Position numbers and translations under genes: made by a program. The notes beneath the pieces were generated by a model. It searched no databases, was not told where the DNA came from, and saw only the letters and a list, made by a program, of their open reading frames with translations. Source: Phycisphaeraceae bacterium (lineage in GTDB: Bacteria; Planctomycetota; Phycisphaerae; Phycisphaerales; UBA1924). From it: a stretch of DNA of 64,000 nucleotides. Shown one piece after another: positions 27,226-37,338 of the stretch; the stretch's first letter is position 1, and the number at the start of each line of letters is the position of its first letter. The stretch covers positions 186,001 to 250,000 of the forward strand of contig JAHBWW010000002.1 of the NCBI GenBank assembly GCA_019636795.1, written 5' to 3'.

Positions 27226-28319
27226 TCTCCTACGTCATCCCAACCCGAGACCGCCCCGACGACCTCGCACGCACCCTGCGAGGCATCGGCTCATTACTCG
27301 AACACGATCCCGCGCATCCCGCGCACGAACCTGCCGAAGTCATCGTCATCGACAACGCCTCTCGCTTCGTCCCCATCGTGCCCGCATGGCTCGACAACAG
27401 AGTCCCCGTACGCCTCGTCCTGCTCAACGAAAATCTCGGAGCCGCCTCACGCAACATCGGCGCAAAACGCACCAGCCCCGACAGCCAATGGATCATCATG
27501 CTCGATGACGACTCCATGCCCGTCGATGGTCGCTTCATCCACCGCCTGCGCACACAACCCGCCGACGTGGCCGCCGTCATGGCCGACATCTTCCTCCCAA
27601 ACCAGGATCGACGCGAAGATGGCGGACTCCCAGAGGTCTTCGTAGGGTGCGGCGTTGCCATCCGACGCGAAATCTTCACATCCCTCGGCGGATACGACCA
27701 CACCTTCGAGTACTACGCCGAGGAATACGACCTCTCCGCACGCATCCTCCACTCCGGATCACGCATCGTCTTCGAGCCCGACTTCCGCATCCATCACTTT
27801 AAATCCGCCGGCGGACGCGACATGAACCGCATCGTCGCACGGCTTGTCCGCAACGGCTGCTGGGTCATGCAGCGCTACGCCCCGCAATCCGACCGCCGAA
27901 CACAACTTCGCGAGGTCCGCAACCGCGCACGCCTCATCGCCATGCTCGAAAACGCAACCGAAGGCTACAAACAAGGCCTCGCCGAACTCCGCGAATCACT
28001 CTCTCGCCAGGCACGCTCCCCGCTCGATCGCACCACCTTCGACCGCTTCACCGGTCTATGGCACGCGCGACAAGCCCTCCAGCGTGCGCACGCGGACCGA
28101 CCATTCTCGTCCGCCAGAGTCGTTGGGCAAGGCAAGAACGCCTGGGTCGTCCAGCGGGCTCTGGCCGAACTGGGCGTCAGCATCAATGACAAAAGCGACG
28201 TCCTCGTCGTCGGAACCATGAGCCCCGGGCCCATGCTGGACACACGCGACCGCTTTGCCGACCTCGGCCGAGTCATCACTCCATGGTCGCGCACCGCCCG
28301 CGTCGCTCGGCGGACCTGA
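27222..28319 (+). CDS. Family 2 glycosyltransferase
   Basis: 365 residues. A GT-A fold with VIPTRDRPDDLARTL at the start, IIMLDDDSMP as the metal-binding DxD region, and EEYDLSARILHSG as the catalytic ED region; the resemblance is to rhamnosyl- or similar transferases. The last 90 residues have a separate small pattern (VVGQGKNAWVVQRALAEL ... VLVVGTMSPGPMLD) resembling a nucleotide-binding fold fragment. ATGA overlap with the preceding HldE-like gene indicates one operon for glycan synthesis. Confidence 0.85.
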   Translation: MISYVIPTRDRPDDLARTLRGIGSLLEHDPAHPAHEPAEVIVIDNASRFVPIVPAWLDNRVPVRLVLLNENLGAASRNIGAKRTSPDSQWIIMLDDDSMPVDGRFIHRLRTQPADVAAVMADIFLPNQDRREDGGLPEVFVGCGVAIRREIFTSLGGYDHTFEYYAEEYDLSARILHSGSRIVFEPDFRIHHFKSAGGRDMNRIVARLVRNGCWVMQRYAPQSDRRTQLREVRNRARLIAMLENATEGYKQGLAELRESLSRQARSPLDRTTFDRFTGLWHARQALQRAHADRPFSSARVVGQGKNAWVVQRALAELGVSINDKSDVLVVGTMSPGPMLDTRDRFADLGRVITPWSRTARVARRT

Positions 28320-28423
28320 CATACTCCACCGCCCCGCGCACCCTCCGGCACGGACCAGATCTCTTCCACATCCGCGAAACACGTTCCTAGAATGTTGCCT
28401 CAGTGAGGAAGAAGGAGCGTCTC

Positions 28424-29587
28424 ATGAGCGAAGCCACAATCACTCGCGGGCTCGAAGGCGTGATCGCCGGTGAAACCGCCGTCTGCAGCGTCGAGCAGGG
28501 TCAACTCATCTACCGCGGCTACGAAATCCACGATCTGGCAGAAAACGCCACGTTCGAGGAAACCGCATTCCTCCTCCTCGAAGGACACAAGCCAACCCCC
28601 GACCAACTCCGCCGCTTCACGGATGAGGTCGTTGCAGAACGCCCGATCCCCCAATCTGTCATCAACTTCCTCCGTGATGTTCGCCCACATCTCAAGGCTG
28701 GCTCCGCCGTCCCCATGGATGTCCTCCGCACCGGCGTCTCCATCCTCGCCCACGAAGACAAGGACTGCCAGGACAACTCCCCCGCCGCCAACCTCCGCAA
28801 GTCCAAACGCCTCCTGGCCAAGATCCCCACAATCATCGGGCATATGCAGACTTTCCTCGACGGACGCGATCTCGTGGACCCCAAAACCGGTGGGGATCCC
28901 AAACTCACTCACGCCGCCAACCTTCTCTATCTCATGACCGGCGAGAAGCCAACCGCCGAGGCTGCCCATGTCATGGATGTCAGCCTCATCCTCTACGCCG
29001 AGCACGACTACAACGCCTCAACGTTCACGTCCCGCGTCATCGCCGGCACCCTCAGCGACCTTCACGGAGCCGTAACCGGTGCCATCGCCGCACTCAAAGG
29101 CCCCCTCCACGGCGGCGCCAACGAGGCCGCAATGGAAATGCTCGCTGAAATCCGAAAAGACATCGGACCCGCCAATCATCCCGACAAAATCTCGGCCTGG
29201 ATGGACAACGCCTTCACAACCAAGCGCAAACTCATGGGCTTCGGACACCGCGTCTACAAAAACGGTGACCATCGCGCACCCATTCTCCATGGCCTCGGAC
29301 GCCAACTCGCAACTCAAAAAGGTGACTCCTACGTTAAACTCTTCGAACTCGGCGAACACGTTCAGAAAATCATGCTCGAAAAGAAGAACATCCACCCCAA
29401 CGTCGACTTCCCCTGCGGCATGACCTACTTCACCATGGGAATCCCCGTCCCGCAATACACACCCATCTTCGTCGCCTCCCGCATCACCGGATGGGCAGCC
29501 CACATCATGGAACAGCACGCCAACAACCGACTCATCCGCCCCATTGCAAAATACGTCGGCCCGGCAATCTCTCCTTGGAACAAGTAA
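28424..29587 (+). CDS. gltA: Citrate synthase (or 2-methylcitrate synthase)
   Basis: 387 residues; condenses acetyl-CoA with oxaloacetate at the start of the TCA cycle. The catalytic His, His and Asp are in LKGPLHGGANEAAM, GFGHRVYKNGDHRA and NVDFPCGMTYF. The short, type II-like length and the GLEGVIAGET start are as in Gram-positive and thermophile enzymes. AAGGAG lies 6 bases before the ATG at 28424. A TAGAAT at 28388-28393 may be the -10 of its promoter. Distinction from 2-methylcitrate synthase is not possible from sequence alone; no prp genes are nearby. Confidence 0.93.
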   Translation: MSEATITRGLEGVIAGETAVCSVEQGQLIYRGYEIHDLAENATFEETAFLLLEGHKPTPDQLRRFTDEVVAERPIPQSVINFLRDVRPHLKAGSAVPMDVLRTGVSILAHEDKDCQDNSPAANLRKSKRLLAKIPTIIGHMQTFLDGRDLVDPKTGGDPKLTHAANLLYLMTGEKPTAEAAHVMDVSLILYAEHDYNASTFTSRVIAGTLSDLHGAVTGAIAALKGPLHGGANEAAMEMLAEIRKDIGPANHPDKISAWMDNAFTTKRKLMGFGHRVYKNGDHRAPILHGLGRQLATQKGDSYVKLFELGEHVQKIMLEKKNIHPNVDFPCGMTYFTMGIPVPQYTPIFVASRITGWAAHIMEQHANNRLIRPIAKYVGPAISPWNK

Positions 29588-29612
29588 TCACCTTCCCCAA
29601 GGCATTTTACCC

Positions 29613-30269
29613 ATGATCAAAAAGGCGTGCGACCGGTGCGATCGCGTCCTCGAACTCGATGACTCCAAAGCAGGCACCAAGGTCCACTGCCCCTCCTGTG
29701 GCGATGTCAACCTCATCCCCTTCGTCACCAAGTATCACCCAAACTCCACCCCATCTCAAACCGTTGGTCGCGCTGAAGCCAAGGGTTATCCCCCAGATAA
29801 AGGCCCCGAGGTCCAAGTCCTCATGCTTCGGCGTGCCATGTTTCGCTCGCGCCCTCTTTCCTTTATAACCGTCGCGTTGTTGACCATCGCATCACTGGTC
29901 CTTGCTTTGATCCATCTGGTCAATCCTGCCGCACTCCCTGTTTGGGTGGCGATCACCGCAGTGCTCATTGTCCTGGCAGGGAGCATCCTGTTCGTCATCT
30001 GGTGGATCCAAAGCCTCTCCGCCCGTCTCGACGTCACCAACAAACGCACCATCACCCGCCGAGGTCTTCTCAGCCGTTCAACAAGTGAAGTTCTGCACGA
30101 CAACATCCGCAATGTCCAGATCGAGCAGACCTTCTGGCAGCGGGTCTGGCACGTCGGATCCATCGGAATCTCCAGCAGCGGACAGGACGGCATCGAGATC
30201 CAGATGCACAATGTCCCCACGCCTGACCGATTGAAAGAGGTCATCGACCTCTACCGCCCGCTCGATTAA
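29613..30269 (+). CDS. Zinc-ribbon plus bacterial PH-domain membrane protein
   Basis: 218 residues. The N-terminus has a zinc ribbon, CDRCDRVLELDDSKAGTKVHCPSC (residues 5-28). Two membrane helices lie at about 82-102 and 110-130, followed by a YdbS/YdbT-type bPH2 domain (LDVTNKRTITRRGLLSRSTSEVLHDNIRNVQIEQTFWQRVWHVG). This is a common envelope protein architecture of unknown role; the zinc ribbon in front is an addition. It starts 25 bases after citrate synthase and may be read from the same transcript. Confidence 0.82.
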   Translation: MIKKACDRCDRVLELDDSKAGTKVHCPSCGDVNLIPFVTKYHPNSTPSQTVGRAEAKGYPPDKGPEVQVLMLRRAMFRSRPLSFITVALLTIASLVLALIHLVNPAALPVWVAITAVLIVLAGSILFVIWWIQSLSARLDVTNKRTITRRGLLSRSTSEVLHDNIRNVQIEQTFWQRVWHVGSIGISSSGQDGIEIQMHNVPTPDRLKEVIDLYRPLD

Positions 30270-30378
30270 CGCCCCCTCGTCCCCACCCTGTAGAACTTGC
30301 GCTGGATCCGACCTTCAATAGCCCACGAATCAATACCTGTCACCACGCATCCTCCCCGACCTCTCGGAGAACCTGACC

Positions 30379-30663
30379 TTGAACTGGTTCCATAAGATTC
30401 GACTTCGAGCACTGGCCGTCCTCGCTGCGGGAATCCTGGCCTCGTTTGCGCTCATCAGTTGGTTCGCCCTGCCCGTCCTGCCGGTCGTCGGGGCCGCATT
30501 CATCACCGTCGCTGCGGTCGTTCACTCCATGACCAGCAAACTCGGCCAACCGACCTGTCTCCATTGCGGCACCGACCTCGCCGGTGAGCCCACCGGCGTC
30601 TACGGCGCGGTCTGCCCCAAGTGCGGCTTCATCAACGAACGCCTCGGCGATCACAACGCCTGA
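30379..30663 (+). CDS. Small membrane protein with C-terminal zinc ribbon
   Basis: 94 residues. Two hydrophobic helices (about 10-50) are followed by a ribbon CLHCGTDLAGEPTGVYGAVCPKCG. It is one of four proteins in the window that combine this ribbon with membrane helices. The start is TTG at 30379, with GGAGA about 9 bases upstream; no ATG gives a complete protein. Ends 11 bases before the convergent trmB gene. Function unknown. Confidence 0.65.
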   Translation: MNWFHKIRLRALAVLAAGILASFALISWFALPVLPVVGAAFITVAAVVHSMTSKLGQPTCLHCGTDLAGEPTGVYGAVCPKCGFINERLGDHNA

Positions 30664-30674
30664 TCCGCCCGCAC

Positions 30675-31454
30675 TCACACGCGTTTGCGCATCACCCCCG
30701 CATAAAAACTCCGCCCTTCGAGCCGAAACTTGCGCTCAAAGTTCGTCCCCACCAGCTCACCCGCACGCGCCGACCCCGGACGATCGAACTCAAGAAACTC
30801 GAACGGCATCGAAGGCATCGATTCGCGCGCACGCACCACATCACTCGACATCGCTTCGATCGACGTTGCCTGTGCGCTCGGCACCCCTTGTGCCCAAAGC
30901 CCGAAGTGCGCACAATCCCACGCCCACAATTCTTCATGGTCCGTCACCACCCGCAGCTCTCCTCCCGGCGCGAGCACGCGCCACGCATCGGCGAGAAAGC
31001 GGTGCTGCACCACCCTCTTCTTGTGGTGCCGCCGCTTCGGCCACGGATCCGAAAAGTACAGGTGAATCACGCGCGCCACGCCATCCGGACATCGCCAGCG
31101 CAGAAACTCTGTCGCGTCCGAGTTGAGCAAGCGCACATTGGAGAGCACTCCGGCCTCGCGCCGACGCCGGACCCGGTCCGCTGCATATGCGTAAAACTCG
31201 GCTGCCCACTCAATGCCCAGGAAGTTCGTCTCAGGCTCGATCTCTGCCTGCTGAATCAGAAACGTCCCCTTGCCCGAACCAATCTCGATCTCCAGTGGCC
31301 GGTCCGGATTCTCGAACCACGCACGCACGTCCACCCACCCGCCATCGGGGCGTGCCAGGGCATCATCAGGCAGCGGCGGCAACTCCTCCGCACTCACGCC
31401 CACCACCCCCGGCGCGGGGTCAATCTCACGACCATGACCAAGTCCGAACGACAT
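30675..31454 (-). CDS. trmB: tRNA (guanine-N7-)-methyltransferase
   Basis: 259 residues; makes m7G46 in tRNAs. SAM-binding motif LEIEIGSGKGTFLIQQA, then NFLGIEWA, and the family-specific FSDPWPKRRHHKKRVVQ are all present. The C-terminal NFERKF segment matches the usual TxxExK-type tail. The ATG at 31454 opens with MSFGLGHGR; an upstream frame of 94 codons is open but has no family resemblance. The family is usually about 210-240 residues; the extra length is at the N-terminus. Confidence 0.9.
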   Translation of the reverse strand: MSFGLGHGREIDPAPGVVGVSAEELPPLPDDALARPDGGWVDVRAWFENPDRPLEIEIGSGKGTFLIQQAEIEPETNFLGIEWAAEFYAYAADRVRRRREAGVLSNVRLLNSDATEFLRWRCPDGVARVIHLYFSDPWPKRRHHKKRVVQHRFLADAWRVLAPGGELRVVTDHEELWAWDCAHFGLWAQGVPSAQATSIEAMSSDVVRARESMPSMPFEFLEFDRPGSARAGELVGTNFERKFRLEGRSFYAGVMRKRV

Positions 31455-31816
31455 GACCCTACTGTAATCCGTGTCAGTTCGCCAGACCAAGGTTCGGTAG
31501 TCTTTGTGATGATCGAACAGTGTTCGTACGGCGTGCGTATTGAAGTTGGAGCGCCTTTTCGGACCCATCCCCACGATCAGGGAGTTCGCGTCCGAAGTCC
31601 ATCGCGAAGGATGAAATCGCGTCATCCGTCGTGGTATTCTGGAACCGTCGAAGGGACAAGCCGATAGACGGTGGGTGCGCGGTGTTTTGCCGTCCTGCGT
31701 ACCCGTAATCCGTCGAGGACCTTGCGGGCCTCGCACGGACTTGGAGGATCAGTGCGGCTGTTCGGCGACATGGATGTTGTCGACCCACCTGCACTCATCA
31801 CCAGGGAGGGTGGCAG
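31455..31816 (+). other. 362-base region between trmB and prkA without a gene
   Basis: No convincing reading frame on either strand. A small inverted repeat GGATGA / TCATCC (31609-31614 and 31622-31627) lies just before TATTCT (31635-31640), a possible -10 for prkA. That would give prkA a leader of about 170 bases, whose folding I cannot judge. The divergent trmB promoter must also lie here. Confidence 0.5.
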
Positions 31817-33931
<2,115 letters not shown>

Positions 33932-33968
33932 ACCGCCGCGCGGCGCGGGACATGCGAATACTTGCAGC

Positions 33969-34346
33969 GTGGATTCACTGCTGCCAGAGCGACCCAGCCG
34001 GCCTTCAAAGCCAGGTTCATCAAGCCGGGCGTCAGACCAGACGCTGCGCGCTCGCAACTCCATCTGCCTGGACTGTCAATATCACCTCGATGGGCTGGAA
34101 ATCGTCGATGGCGCGGTTGCCTGCCCCGAATGTGGCAGGGTGTGTCGATATGCACTGGCTGCACCAGCCAAAACCTCACCTCGCTCAAGCATGTTGTTCA
34201 CCTCGCTCGGAGTCTTCCTGCTCGCAGCGGGCGTGCCATTGCTGTTCATTGTGCCTTCGACGATACTGCTGGTGCTGGTCTTGATCCTTGCTGTGGGGCT
34301 GACGTGGATCGTGCCCCGGCTGCTCCGCCGCGCCATGGATCTATGA
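33969..34346 (+). CDS. Zinc-ribbon two-helix membrane protein
   Basis: 125 residues from a GTG start at 33969, in a frame that begins 37 bases after prkA. A basic N-terminal part is followed by CLDCQYHLDGLEIVDGAVACPECG (a planctomycete-type CxxC...CPECG ribbon) and a long C-terminal hydrophobic part that can form two helices. No good ribosome-binding site is visible and the start is tentative; the ribbon and helices are convincing. Convergent with the next gene. Confidence 0.55.
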   Translation: MDSLLPERPSRPSKPGSSSRASDQTLRARNSICLDCQYHLDGLEIVDGAVACPECGRVCRYALAAPAKTSPRSSMLFTSLGVFLLAAGVPLLFIVPSTILLVLVLILAVGLTWIVPRLLRRAMDL

Positions 34347-34395
34347 AACAATGCTTGGGGGTCCGGGGGTCCAGTCGAGCGTGGCCCGAGCGCGA

Positions 34396-35655
34396 TCATT
34401 CCTCGCCAAAGTCGAACGCCATGCGATAGCCGGTACGCCACACAGGGTACTCGAGATCGAGTCGATAGCCGACATACTCGCGTGGGTCGAGGTTTTCAGC
34501 CGCAAAGAGTGTGTGCAGCAATTCCTGATGTCTGTGATACTGTTCCGATCGCGCGCCTTCAATGCCTGTCGGGAGCAGTTCGAGCCTCGGCCCGTCCGCG
34601 AATCGAGTCTGCCAACGCTCGCCGATCTGTGTTGAAAAGTCCGGCCTCCAGAGGTGGTGATCGAGCGACGGAATACACCGCCGTGCCAAGTCTCGATGCA
34701 GAAAGCAATCGAAGAGCATCCGTCGCACCGGAAAGTTGACCAGCGCCCACACTTCTTCGAGTTTGTGTTCGCGTTGCGCCGGGTGGCTCATCAGGCCGGT
34801 CATGCCGAAGACCAGGTCGATCGTGCCCGAGCCCGGCGCATCGGGGTTTTCCTCGATCGTCTGCACGACATGCTCGCCCGGGTGACGTGACCGCACAATC
34901 GGCAGAGGCGAGGTCGAAAACTCCCGCAAAATCGCATCGGGCTTGCGCAGCGCGCGAAATCGACCGACCTCTTCGGGCGCAGCCGGGTCATCACCAAAAA
35001 CGTGAAACGTCAGGGGCACCGCGTCGGCCCGGGCGCGATGCCCGATCAATCCATGGACGCGCGACTGGGCCACGCGCGTCGGGTCGGCCGTGGGCGTATA
35101 GACATGCGCCGCAAGCCACAGGTTTGACGATCGACCAGTGACCTCGCTGGCAGCATCAAACAACCGCTCGCGAGCAGTAGTGTCGTGAACATTGCGGGCT
35201 GAAGACGGCTCGGCAGGCGAGACACGCCTCAGCAATTTGCTCCGACTCCCCGCCAGTTCGCGGATGGTTCGATCGAGGTTCTCCACAGCCTGATGGGCCT
35301 CGCCGAGCGATGCCGTGCGAAACCCGTCGCGCTGCTCGGCAGCCTTGAGCATGATCTGCATCCCGCGCACGCCCGGAAGTTGCCCAACGAGCGAAAGCCC
35401 GGGATACGGACCCGTGACAGCACTGACGAGCCTCTGACACGTCGTCCGCTCGACGCCAAGACACCGCGCAAGCCCGCTCGCCGACTGCGCCTCAACGGGA
35501 AACTCCGAAAGAAGCGAGCGAAACTGTTCACGAAAACGCCGCAAATCGCGGTCGAGATGTGCAGCCTCATCGGGCGACAGCGGAGAGGTGTCGCCCTTGA
35601 GGAATACTCCCGAACTCAAGCGATTTACAGATTCTGACGACTTTGTGCTTGACAT
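34396..35655 (-). CDS. Helix-turn-helix protein of unknown function, possible regulator
   Basis: 419 residues. Residues about 55-80 (SASGLARCLGVERTTCQRLVSAV) look like a helix-turn-helix. The following 330 residues have no recognised fold but show regular alpha/beta patterning (SNLWLAAHVYTPTADPTRVAQSRVHGLIG, TIDLVFGMTGLMSHPAQREH). I know no named family. An inverted repeat immediately beside its start codon and its divergent orientation to the PEP-CTERM-like gene suggest a locus-specific regulator, which is inference. Ends 49 bases from the convergent zinc-ribbon gene. Confidence 0.65.
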   Translation of the reverse strand: MSSTKSSESVNRLSSGVFLKGDTSPLSPDEAAHLDRDLRRFREQFRSLLSEFPVEAQSASGLARCLGVERTTCQRLVSAVTGPYPGLSLVGQLPGVRGMQIMLKAAEQRDGFRTASLGEAHQAVENLDRTIRELAGSRSKLLRRVSPAEPSSARNVHDTTARERLFDAASEVTGRSSNLWLAAHVYTPTADPTRVAQSRVHGLIGHRARADAVPLTFHVFGDDPAAPEEVGRFRALRKPDAILREFSTSPLPIVRSRHPGEHVVQTIEENPDAPGSGTIDLVFGMTGLMSHPAQREHKLEEVWALVNFPVRRMLFDCFLHRDLARRCIPSLDHHLWRPDFSTQIGERWQTRFADGPRLELLPTGIEGARSEQYHRHQELLHTLFAAENLDPREYVGYRLDLEYPVWRTGYRMAFDFGEE

Positions 35656-35689
35656 GTTCTCAGCATATGCTCAAACTGTGCTGAGCACA
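35655..35689. promoter_or_regulatory. Inverted repeat, putative operator between HTH gene and PEP-CTERM-like gene
   Basis: TGTtCTCAGCA (35655-35665) and TGCTGAGcACA (35679-35689) form an inverted repeat with 10 of 11 matching positions around a 13-base spacer. A perfect ten-base palindrome AGCATATGCT (35662-35671) lies inside, giving three related TGCT(G/C)A half-sites. The left arm touches the HTH gene's start codon. Confidence 0.6.
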
Positions 35690-35696
35690 AGCCCAT

Positions 35697-35726
35697 TTGT
35701 TGGAGATCTTGGTGTTTGGGTATTAT
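35697..35726 (+). promoter_or_regulatory. Possible promoter of the PEP-CTERM-like gene
   Basis: TATTAT (35721-35726) matches a -10 in five of six positions, and TTGTTG (35697-35702) is a weak -35 at 18 bases. CTGGAGG follows at about 35734-35740, so the leader would be very short. The inverted repeat centre lies about 61 bases upstream of the expected start. Confidence 0.45.
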
Positions 35727-35747
35727 TCGTAAACTGGAGGCATTGAC

Positions 35748-36431
35748 ATGAAACTTGCATTGGTGGTTCTTGGCAGTCTGGTGGCTGCGGCTTCGGGTCA
35801 GGTCACGACGTTCGACAATGGTACCGAAGGCTGGAGTGTCTCGGGACGCGACAACATCTCGCAGTTCGGGGGCAACCCTGGCGCAAACATGGACGTCTTC
35901 CTTGATGATGTGTTCGGAGCCGACATCCGCAACAGCACATCGCGGTTCACCGGCGACTATCGCGGCCGCGGAGTTCTGACCTTCACCGTCGACATTCAGA
36001 TCGACTCCATCCAGTTCTTCTTTTCTGAAGTCGAACGCGATCTGGTTGTCCAACTCCGCAACTACAACGTTGATGGCAATGGCACCATGGCTTCCATCTG
36101 GGCGCCAATCGGCACCCTCGGGGCATTCAACCCCGACTGGACCACATACTCGGCCACTCTCGACACCAGCGCAATCACACTCCCCAATGGATGGTTCGGA
36201 TCGGGCGACGAAGACCCCAACACCTTCGAGCCGATTCTCCCGCCCGGCATCACCGTGCAGGATGTGCTGGCAAACATCGACGAGATCGCCTTCACCACCT
36301 TTGTCCCCGGGTGGTTCTTCGGGTTCACCAACTTTGACATGTCGGTCGACAATGTCGGGATCATTCCCGCCCCGGCGGCGCTGGCGACGCTGATCGGCGG
36401 GTTGGGATTCATCGGCCGCAGAAGGCGATAA
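35748..36431 (+). CDS. Secreted protein with PEP-CTERM-like C-terminus
   Basis: 227 residues. A signal peptide (MKLALVVLGSLVAAASGQ) precedes a beta-rich body with FDNGTEGWSVSGRDN and SVDNVGIIP segments, reminiscent of a jelly-roll carbohydrate-binding domain. The end IPAPAALATLIGGLGFIGRRRR has the sorting-signal layout: P-x-P motif, hydrophobic helix, Arg cluster. Such proteins are processed and moved to the surface by an exosortase. GGAGG lies 7 bases before the ATG. Function unknown. Confidence 0.8.
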   Translation: MKLALVVLGSLVAAASGQVTTFDNGTEGWSVSGRDNISQFGGNPGANMDVFLDDVFGADIRNSTSRFTGDYRGRGVLTFTVDIQIDSIQFFFSEVERDLVVQLRNYNVDGNGTMASIWAPIGTLGAFNPDWTTYSATLDTSAITLPNGWFGSGDEDPNTFEPILPPGITVQDVLANIDEIAFTTFVPGWFFGFTNFDMSVDNVGIIPAPAALATLIGGLGFIGRRRR

Positions 36432-36461
36432 CCCGCCGTTCTGAACTTTGAAGCAACTCCC

Positions 36462-36499
36462 TTGCGGAGCGATCGGTCACGGGGCCGGTCGCTCCGCAA
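36462..36499. terminator. Strong bidirectional hairpin between convergent genes
   Basis: TTGCGGAGCGA (36462-36472) and TCGCTCCGCAA (36489-36499) form a perfect 11-base inverted repeat, and the loop can extend it by a U-G and three more pairs. It lies between the PEP-CTERM-like gene and the last codons of the convergent methyltransferase. There is no strong T-run on either side, so terminator function is inferred from position. Confidence 0.5.
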
Positions 36500-37298
36500 C
36501 CATTTCGTAGACCGGCGGTAGATGCATGAACGCGATCGGGCTTTCGGATGCTTCGTGCCAGGCTTCGAAGAACTCCCGTTGCTGTTCGGACGAGAGATGG
36601 CCCGATTCAACAAGACGCGGAATAAACGACTTCCAGAACAGATCCGGCCACGCCCATGCGGGATCTGTCGGGCGGGCAATACGCTGCATGACATCGAAGT
36701 GTCGCACGACAAGTCCGGCATCGTGCGCAAACTTCAGACTCCACTCCATGACATCCGGCGAGCCGCCGTGATCGACCCAGCTGCGAGCAATGGCTGCGAT
36801 TCCCGCCGAGAACCTCGGGTCGCGCGGCGCGATGGTCATGCAGGCGTAGTTGAAGTAATCATGAATGACGAGCCTGCCCCCGGGCCGAAGACACTGGGCC
36901 ATCGCCCGCACCACTGCACCCGGATCGCGCACAAAGCACAGCACCCATCGCACATACACCATGTCGAACGGCCCGAAGTCGGCTGCGACCGCCTGAAGAT
37001 CGTGAATATCCGCACAGCGGGCGTGCAGTTGTCCAAGCCCGCGTGCCTCGGCCCGCGCCTTGAGCGTTTCGATGTAGCGCTCGGACTCATCGATGCCGAC
37101 TGCAACGCCCGCAGGCCCGACAATTTCTGCCATGTCGAGCAGCGCCCAACCGGGTCCACACCCAACATCGAGCACTTTCGAGCCCGGCCCAAGTTTGCCG
37201 CGCTCCCAGGCTGCGTGCGCCTGTGCGCCCCAGATGCGATGCTGCACGCCCAGTCTTTGAAGTTCAACATCGTGTGTACCGAGAACATATTCGCCCAT
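36477..37298 (-). CDS. SAM-dependent class I methyltransferase
   Basis: 273 residues. SAM motif VLDVGCGPGWALLDMAEIVG at about 40-60, then IDESERYI, and MVYVRWVLCFVRDPGAVV with LRPGGRLVIHDYFNYA as the later motifs. The C-terminal 110 residues are substrate-specific and not recognised; the pattern of a His/Trp-rich stretch (DPAWAWPDLFWKSF) is unusual. The ATG at 37298 opens MGEYVLGTHDVEL, the natural start of such proteins. Its 5' end lies beside a 15-base tandem repeat. Confidence 0.8.
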   Translation of the reverse strand: MGEYVLGTHDVELQRLGVQHRIWGAQAHAAWERGKLGPGSKVLDVGCGPGWALLDMAEIVGPAGVAVGIDESERYIETLKARAEARGLGQLHARCADIHDLQAVAADFGPFDMVYVRWVLCFVRDPGAVVRAMAQCLRPGGRLVIHDYFNYACMTIAPRDPRFSAGIAAIARSWVDHGGSPDVMEWSLKFAHDAGLVVRHFDVMQRIARPTDPAWAWPDLFWKSFIPRLVESGHLSSEQQREFFEAWHEASESPIAFMHLPPVYEMVAERPAP

Positions 37299-37338
37299 AA
37301 TGCACAAGAGTAGAAGGGGCAAGAGTAGAAGGGGATAG

